Positions 26,538 to 32,867 of a stretch of 32,867 bases of DNA are shown in pieces (within the stretch, counting starts at the first letter, position 1; each line of letters opens with the position of its first letter). Made by a program: the position numbers and the translations under genes. This DNA is from Propionibacteriaceae bacterium (lineage in GTDB: Bacteria > Actinomycetota > Actinomycetes > Propionibacteriales > Propionibacteriaceae). A model generated the notes under the pieces. That model searched no databases. It saw only the letters and a program-made list of their open reading frames with translations, and was not told the DNA's origin. Location: NCBI GenBank assembly GCA_009778725.1, contig WRFP01000006.1:1-32867 (forward strand), read 5' to 3'.

Positions 26538-29500
26538 GACCAACTGACTGGAGTGCGTTGGGGTTATCGTCGGATCCGACTCCTGGTGACCCGGATGTTG
26601 TTCGCACGGGAGGCCAGAAGTATCAAGATGTCGCGGGAGCATTATCCAGGGCGGCTGCGTCGCTGCGCAGGTTGAATGGCGGATCGAGTTCCGGGGCGAA
26701 GTCAGTAGAAGCGCTGCTGAAGAACTCGAGTGACATAGCCGACAAAGTCGAGCAGGCTGAAGGCCGTTACCAGGCAGCCGGGGATGCGCTGGTGACCTAT
26801 TCCTATGCATTGGACACGGCCCAGTCGACCACCGCGGCAGCATTGGCAGCCGCGAAACCAGCCGCAGCACAGGCTGCGAGCCAACGCCAACAGGAGAAAA
26901 CCAACACCCAGTCCGCCACGGGGTCCACCGACCCGGACGAAGCAGCGACCTACACTCGTTTGGCGACGACTGCCCATAACAGTGCGGTCGAAGCAGAATC
27001 GGTGGTGACAACACAAAAGGGCATCGTTGACCAAGCTGTGTCAGATCGCAACGTGGCAGCCCAAGCAGCCATCGACCGCATCAAAGACGTCATCAAGAAT
27101 GATGGTTTGAATGACGGATTCTGGGAAAACTGGGGTTCAAAAATCGTCACCTGGATTTCCAAGATCGCGGAAGTGATCTCACAGATCGCAGGCATCCTCG
27201 CACTGGTGTTGTGCTGGGTGCCTGTCCTGGGGGAGGCCCTGGCAGCAGTCGCGGCGATCGCGGGGATCGTAGCTGCGTTAGCGAACCTGGTGTTGGCTGC
27301 GAAAGGTGAGATGAGTTGGGGCGAGGCCGGACTGTCGTGCGTGTTCGCGGCTTTGGGGTGTGTGGGGTTAGGTGGGGCCAAGGGTGCCCTGTCCGCGCTC
27401 AAAGGCGGTTCAGGTCTGTTACGCGGCGGACTGAAAACCGCCTTCAAGGAAGGACTCGGCAACCTGAAGTCGTTGGGACGCGCTGGTTTGAGTGGGGTCA
27501 AGAACCTGAAATCAACCGGACAGAACGCGCTGAACCGTTTGCGGAACACTCCCGACTTGTTCCGCAGTGCAGGGCAAAGGATCAAGTGCCTTGTCAAAGC
27601 AGAGCCTGTCAATGTCGGCAGTGGTGAGGTTTGGGTGCAACAGACCGATTTCCAGGTGCCAGGCCGGATTCCTTTCGCCTGGATTCGCGACTATGGTTCT
27701 GCGAGTACCCATGTGGGGGTCTTGGGGCGCGGCTGGGAAACCCCCGCAGACATTCGTCTGGAAGTCAGACACGCCACTGGATTGGTGCACATGCGTCGCC
27801 CAGTCGAAGGACCACTCTTCTTCGACGGTCTACCAGAAGAGGGGGTGGATGGGGTTCTCGAACTGACCACCGGAGCGGTGTTGACCGACGAGGGCGATGA
27901 ATTCTGTGTTCGCACCAAAGAACTCCTGACCTACCATTTCGCCAAGAATCTCGTCCATGACACCGACCAGGAGGCAACCATCTTCCCGGTGGAGCGTATC
28001 TCGGATTTGAGTGGTAACTGGTGGGACTTCGAACGCCAGGATGGAACACTGGTTGCGATCAACGAGTCCGCTGGGCGGCGTATCGGACTCGACATGGCCG
28101 ACGGTTATTTACGAGAAGTATCCCTGACAGTGCCCGGCACGAGTACGAAACACGTCTTCGTGACATACGTGTTCGATGACGCCGGTGACCTCGTGACGGC
28201 CCTGGACGCCCTCAACAATCCAGCGAAGTATGCGTACGACAACCATCACATGGTGTGCATCACCGACCGAAATGACTTGTCGTTCTACTACGCTTTCGAC
28301 AAGTCCACTCCAACATGGCGGGTCACCCACTCCTGGGGCGACCACGGACTCTACGACTACAAGTTCGCCTACAGCGATCAGGAGCGGCACATCACCGACT
28401 CACTGGGACACCTGACCGTACTCACGTTGAACGACACTGGTCTACCCGAGCGCGAAATGGATCCATTAGGTGGGGTCACCCTGTATGAGTACGACGACGC
28501 CGGTCGTACCAGAGCAACAGTGGACCCCAGCGGACGACGCACGGAGTTTACTTTCGACCACTTTGGTAACCTGATCAAACAAATCAATCCCGATGGTGCC
28601 ACCGTGGCGACCGAGTTCAATGATGTGTACAAGCCCATCCGGATCACAACTCCTGACGGGGCTGTGTGGCAACAGTCATGGAGTGAACGTGGTTTGCTGT
28701 CAACCCAGGTCACCCCGCTGGGACACGTACGTCGATTCGACTACGACCAAAGTGGCTTGCCGACCTCGTACAACAATACGCGTGGTGCCACCACCCTGAT
28801 CGAATACGACACCTTCGGCAATGCTACCCGAGTGGTTGACCCACTCGGCCACCCAACTGAATACACCCACGATGGCTTGGGGCAGGTATTGACCAAGCGC
28901 GATGCCCTGGGACAAGAAACGGACTACGGTTACGACGCCAAGGGCCGTTTGACCACGGTGTCCCTACCATCGGGGTCAGCAATCGCATGCTCTTTCGATG
29001 ATGAAGACAACCTAATCGCCTACACCGACGAGAACGGTCACACCACCCGTTTGGAATACTTCGGGCAAGGACTCCTGGCTCGCCGTATCGAAGCTGACGG
29101 CACAACAGTCGCATATGAGCACGACACTGAAGAACGCCTCACCAGAGTGATCAACCAACGCGGACAACACTACAACCTGAATCGTGACCCGTTGGGACGA
29201 ATCATTGAGGAAGTCGACTACTGGGGACAATCCCGCCACTACGCTTTCGACCCCGCCGGATTCTTGACCTTGAGCATCGACCCACTCGGTAATACGATCA
29301 CCTTCGACCGTGACGCTGCCGGACGAGTCACCCGCAAACACCTCCACACCCAAGCTGATGCTTCAGACGAGATCGAAACCTTCACTTACACCATATCCGG
29401 TGCACTACTGGCCGCGACCAACCACCATGTCATCCTCACCCGCGACTACGACCTAGAAGGACGTCTCCTGCAGGAAGTCCAAGCCCGACGCACCGGAGAA

Positions 29501-30892
29501 CACTACACAATCGCGAACACATTCGACCCGCAAGGCAACCGCACCCGACGCACCACCCGCAGCAATGCCGGATCCCACCACACTATCGACTACGACTACG
29601 ACCCGTGTGACCACGTGACCGCCATCACCCTCGACCAGACCACACCCATCCATATCCACCGTGACGCCCTCGGACGCATCCTCGACCAAACCATCAACCA
29701 CGAGGTGAACAACCACTTCGACTACGACCTGGACGGCCGTCTCACCGGGCAGACCATCTCACACAGTGACGACCATCTCTTTGACATCGGCTACACCTAC
29801 GACCCGGTCGGCAACATGACCAGACGCACCGACAGCCACTACGGTGTCGAGACCTTCCGTTACGACCCCATCGGACAAGTCCTCCAACACACCGACCCTC
29901 ACCAGGTGGTCCACAGATTCCTCCACGACCCCGCTGGCGACCTCATGAGTACGGTTGCTACTAGTGATGGCTCCACAGTCACGGAATCCGAAGCAACCCC
30001 GTGGCAACGCGAAGGCACATTCGACGGCACCACATACATCTACGACCGAGCAGGCAACCTCACACGCACACACGACAGCAATCACCTGCTCGAATACACG
30101 TGGGACGCCCATCAGCATCTCACCACCAGTCGGATAACCCACCCGGACGGCACGCCGACCACGACATCCTATGGCTATGACCCGCTGGGGCGACGTGTTT
30201 TCAAACACACCGGAGACACACACACCTGGTTCGGATGGGACGGCGACACCCTCACCCTCGACGTCATCACCAACCAACCCCGCGAATACGTTTACTGGCC
30301 TGGGACCTTCCAACCCCTGGCGGTCCTCACCGACCAGCCGCTACTGTATGTCAACGACCCCAACGGGGCCCCCACCCGCCTCATCGACACCCACGGCACC
30401 ACACACTGGGCCGCCACCTCCACAACCACAGGACAAGCCCAAGAACACGTACCCAACGTGCCCAACCCAATCAGACTCCAAGGCCAATACCATGACCACG
30501 AAACAGGCCTCCACTACAACCGGAACCGCTATTACCACCCTGCCCTCGCCAGCTTCATCAGCCAAGACCCCATCGGACTCACAGGCGGAACAAACCCCTA
30601 CCAATACGCACCCAACACAACAGGATGGATCGACCCACTTGGACTGGCACCCCACCGGCCTCAGGAACCAGTACAAGGTGGACCCCAACCGCCGAAGAAT
30701 GGTACTCCGCGTACAAACACCGCTCAGAACAAGCAGTTCCGTGGAGCCGTCCAAGTAGCTGGTAGGGAACTGGGGATAACATTGACCAAGGATCAAATGA
30801 AGGAACTGCATAGGGTAATTTCAGGTGAAAATTATAGTTTCGATGAAATCGTGGATGAGGCCAAAAGCTTATTCGGGAAGTCTGAAGAATAG
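26534..30892 (+). CDS. Rhs/YD-repeat polymorphic toxin with T7SS-like N-terminus and variable C-terminal domain
   Basis: N-terminal helical WXG/LXG-like region and hydrophobic segment; DUF6531-like AEPVNVGSGEVWVQQTDFQVPG; many YD repeats; Rhs core YHDHETGLHYNRNRYYHPALASFISQDPIGLTGGTNPYQYAPNTTGWIDPLGL; then a ~79-aa unique tail. Confidence 0.93.
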   Translation: MRPTDWSALGLSSDPTPGDPDVVRTGGQKYQDVAGALSRAAASLRRLNGGSSSGAKSVEALLKNSSDIADKVEQAEGRYQAAGDALVTYSYALDTAQSTTAAALAAAKPAAAQAASQRQQEKTNTQSATGSTDPDEAATYTRLATTAHNSAVEAESVVTTQKGIVDQAVSDRNVAAQAAIDRIKDVIKNDGLNDGFWENWGSKIVTWISKIAEVISQIAGILALVLCWVPVLGEALAAVAAIAGIVAALANLVLAAKGEMSWGEAGLSCVFAALGCVGLGGAKGALSALKGGSGLLRGGLKTAFKEGLGNLKSLGRAGLSGVKNLKSTGQNALNRLRNTPDLFRSAGQRIKCLVKAEPVNVGSGEVWVQQTDFQVPGRIPFAWIRDYGSASTHVGVLGRGWETPADIRLEVRHATGLVHMRRPVEGPLFFDGLPEEGVDGVLELTTGAVLTDEGDEFCVRTKELLTYHFAKNLVHDTDQEATIFPVERISDLSGNWWDFERQDGTLVAINESAGRRIGLDMADGYLREVSLTVPGTSTKHVFVTYVFDDAGDLVTALDALNNPAKYAYDNHHMVCITDRNDLSFYYAFDKSTPTWRVTHSWGDHGLYDYKFAYSDQERHITDSLGHLTVLTLNDTGLPEREMDPLGGVTLYEYDDAGRTRATVDPSGRRTEFTFDHFGNLIKQINPDGATVATEFNDVYKPIRITTPDGAVWQQSWSERGLLSTQVTPLGHVRRFDYDQSGLPTSYNNTRGATTLIEYDTFGNATRVVDPLGHPTEYTHDGLGQVLTKRDALGQETDYGYDAKGRLTTVSLPSGSAIACSFDDEDNLIAYTDENGHTTRLEYFGQGLLARRIEADGTTVAYEHDTEERLTRVINQRGQHYNLNRDPLGRIIEEVDYWGQSRHYAFDPAGFLTLSIDPLGNTITFDRDAAGRVTRKHLHTQADASDEIETFTYTISGALLAATNHHVILTRDYDLEGRLLQEVQARRTGEHYTIANTFDPQGNRTRRTTRSNAGSHHTIDYDYDPCDHVTAITLDQTTPIHIHRDALGRILDQTINHEVNNHFDYDLDGRLTGQTISHSDDHLFDIGYTYDPVGNMTRRTDSHYGVETFRYDPIGQVLQHTDPHQVVHRFLHDPAGDLMSTVATSDGSTVTESEATPWQREGTFDGTTYIYDRAGNLTRTHDSNHLLEYTWDAHQHLTTSRITHPDGTPTTTSYGYDPLGRRVFKHTGDTHTWFGWDGDTLTLDVITNQPREYVYWPGTFQPLAVLTDQPLLYVNDPNGAPTRLIDTHGTTHWAATSTTTGQAQEHVPNVPNPIRLQGQYHDHETGLHYNRNRYYHPALASFISQDPIGLTGGTNPYQYAPNTTGWIDPLGLAPHRPQEPVQGGPQPPKNGTPRTNTAQNKQFRGAVQVAGRELGITLTKDQMKELHRVISGENYSFDEIVDEAKSLFGKSEE

Positions 30893-31332
30893 TGGTCAAT
30901 GTAATCAGCGTGGATGAAGCGCACAGTTACCTCAGCGGTGCGTTGCATCGTCGGGTTTGTGATGTACAACTGGGACATGGGTCATTCATCACGATGTCAT
31001 TCCACAGTCTGGTTGACAGTCGTGATGTCGATTACTTTCTATGGGTGTACTGCACTGGTTGGAACCTGACATCAGCATCGAAACTGTTATCAGCCAGTGA
31101 GGATGAGCGTACTGAGATAGCGACGAGCATCAGTGCCCTGGAATCGTCATATCTCGAACTTATAACTATTGACTGGCCTTCCATGTCCATGGCTTTGGCG
31201 TTCTCGGGCGGTCTGACTCTAACGACCGCTTCAGTCTTTTCCATGGGCTACGAGCACTGGATGTGGAAATTGCCCTCGAGCGATTGGCTAGTGGCTGGTC
31301 CAGGATCAACGTTGTCGATTGAAACTCGATAG
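30892..31332 (+). CDS. Candidate immunity protein for the Rhs toxin (146 aa)
   Basis: GTG start overlaps the rhs stop by 1 bp (TAGTG); small acidic ORF directly downstream of the toxin tail. Confidence 0.65.
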   Translation: MVNVISVDEAHSYLSGALHRRVCDVQLGHGSFITMSFHSLVDSRDVDYFLWVYCTGWNLTSASKLLSASEDERTEIATSISALESSYLELITIDWPSMSMALAFSGGLTLTTASVFSMGYEHWMWKLPSSDWLVAGPGSTLSIETR

Positions 31333-31479
31333 AGCGAGGCCACGGTAATTGAGTCTCAAACATCCCCACACGAGGAAAGACACAACCATTCAGCCCCAGG
31401 ACACCAGGATCCCACGGTACCCACCACCGTCGACTGCTCATCACGTGAGGTTCCCCCCAAATCCCGGACAGTTGGTTGT

Positions 31480-31668
31480 TTAGATTTCGTCGTCCGGCAT
31501 GAGACGACGCTCGTATTCTAGCGGGCTGAGGTGGCCGATCGCGGAATGTCGACGGCGTGCGTTGTACCAGGAGTCGATCCACACGTAGGTCGCCCGTCTC
31601 AGCTGCTCCAATGTGGTGAATGCGTGCCGGTAATAGTACTCGTTCTTGAACGTTGACCACAGCGACTC
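31480..31668 (-). pseudogene. C-terminal fragment of an IS3-family OrfB transposase (rve integrase)
   Basis: Minus-strand translation of 31480-31668: ESLWSTFKNEYYYRHAFTTLEQLRRATYVWIDSWYNARRRHSAIGHLSPLEYERRLMPDDEI*; no N-terminal portion upstream. Not in the ORF track because it has no start codon. Confidence 0.88.
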
Positions 31669-31875
31669 TTATGTTCTGGGTTTGGTTATGTGCTGAGTCT
31701 GGGTGCTTGCCATTGTCAGGTCGCTGATGGGCTGAAGATTCAGCACATAACATGTGACTTTGTTATCGTCGCGTCTCATTGTCCAATACGAAAGGAAAAT
31801 GAGATGGATGATGTGAATCCCCCCGGCGTATCCAGAGACTTGACTCTTTCGTGATGAGAAAGGAAGGTTGGAGTC

Positions 31876-32199
31876 ATGTCGTCCACCCAGAACCGGTATT
31901 CGCCGGAGTTCAAGCAAAGAGCAATAAGAATGTCTCAGGAGTCTAGGCCGGACCATCCCTCGGACACCGCGGCGATGGCGAAGGTGGCCGAACTGTTGGG
32001 CATCGGCACCGGTGAGACGATCCGCCACTGGGTCCGCCGGGCTGAGATCGACGCCGGGACCCGCCCGGGGGTGACTTCGGAGGAGTCGGCGGAGGTCAAG
32101 CGGCTGAAGCGGGAGAACGCCGAGCTGCGCCGGGCCAACGCCATCTTGAAAGCCGCATCGGCTTTCTTCGCGGCCGAGATCGACCGGCCAGGAGTCTGA
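31876..32199 (+). CDS. IS3-family transposase OrfA (helix-turn-helix plus leucine zipper)
   Basis: MSSTQNRYSPEFKQRAIRMSQESR..ETIRHWVRRAEIDAG..EVKRLKRENAELRRANAILKAASAFFAAEIDRP. Confidence 0.93.
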   Translation: MSSTQNRYSPEFKQRAIRMSQESRPDHPSDTAAMAKVAELLGIGTGETIRHWVRRAEIDAGTRPGVTSEESAEVKRLKRENAELRRANAILKAASAFFAAEIDRPGV

Positions 32200-32201
32200 T
32201 C

Positions 32202-32636
32202 GTGGGGTTCATCCACGACATCAAGGACCGCCGCGAGCCCGGTGGTTTGCGATGGGGCGTCGAGCCGATGTGTGCCGTGCTGACTCAGTACGGTATCACC
32301 ATCGCCCCGTCGACATACTATGAATGGGTTGGTAAACAACCCACCGCCCGTGAGCGGCGTGATGAGGAACTCGCCGAGATGGTCACCCGCGTCTTCACCG
32401 ACAATTTCAGTGTCTATGGGGCGCGGAAGGTGTGGCTGGCGTTGCGCCGCGAGGGGGTCGAGGTGGCCCGTTGCACCGTGGAACGGCTGATGCGGGCCCT
32501 CGGGCTGCGCGGGGCCCACCGGGGCCTGACCTGCCGCACGACCATCGCCGACGACGCCGACCCGCTAGCCTGCGACCTGGTCCACCGCCATTTCGCGCCC
32601 GCCGCGCCGAACCGGTTGTGGGTCGCGGACGCGTAA
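32202..32636 (+). pseudogene. IS3-family OrfB N-terminal part, truncated after WVAD
   Basis: [84 protein letters not shown]; the rest of the DDE catalytic domain is missing. Confidence 0.9.
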
Positions 32637-32650
32637 TGCCGACATCGGCA

Positions 32651-32653
<3 letters not shown>
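32634..32653. repeat. Perfect palindrome TAATGCCGA-CA-TCGGCATTA at the junction of two facing orfB fragments
   Basis: 9-bp arms with a 2-bp centre; supplies the TAA stop codon to both facing fragments. Confidence 0.93.

Positions 32654-32867
<214 letters not shown>

Larger units (their letters stand above)
31814..32636 (+). mobile_element. Truncated IS3-family insertion sequence (left end, orfA, 5' part of orfB)
   Basis: Left end TGAATCCCCCCGGCGTATCCAGAGACTTG at 31814 resembles IS3-family terminal repeats (starts TG); followed by OrfA and truncated OrfB. Confidence 0.75.

Noticed and set aside
30171-30758. 195-aa Pro/Thr-rich ORF inside the rhs gene
   Set aside because: Out-of-frame shadow of the C-rich Rhs core; low-complexity translation; no independent RBS evidence.
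31166-31753. 195-aa minus-strand ORF overlapping the immunity gene and IS relic
   Set aside because: Overlaps the immunity ORF and the IS3 C-terminal relic out of frame; no recognisable domain.

Overview
This looks like an actinobacterial contig, probably Propionibacteriaceae-like; the taxon is inferred from gene content only. The left edge is the promoter/leader region of an rRNA operon read leftward, with the rRNA genes outside the window. From left to right the window carries: a HelD-type RNAP-recycling helicase (+); a 7-unit ~72-74 bp tandem repeat array in a convergent intergenic gap; metF and a polyprenyl diphosphate synthase (-); a PASTA Ser/Thr kinase (+); an MBL-fold hydrolase, threonine aldolase, class II DAHP synthase and PlsC-like acyltransferase (-); a small membrane protein (+); paralogous NlpC/P60 and M23 coiled-coil cell-wall hydrolases (-); and an overlapping menE-menA-menC-menD block (-). 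The accessory part (about 19.8-31.3 kb, +) is a compact type VII-like secretion/effector locus. It contains a single large FHA/FtsK-SpoIIIE EccC/EssC-like ATPase, two small WXG100-like proteins without an obvious WXG motif, an SseB-like two-domain putative adaptor, a 1452-aa Rhs polymorphic toxin with a T7SS-like N-terminus, and a 1-bp-overlapping candidate immunity gene. The right edge is a graveyard of IS3-family transposase fragments. Two different OrfB genes there face each other and both stop one codon after the WVAD motif, at a perfect 20-bp palindrome. No similarity searches were run; family calls come from motifs and recall.
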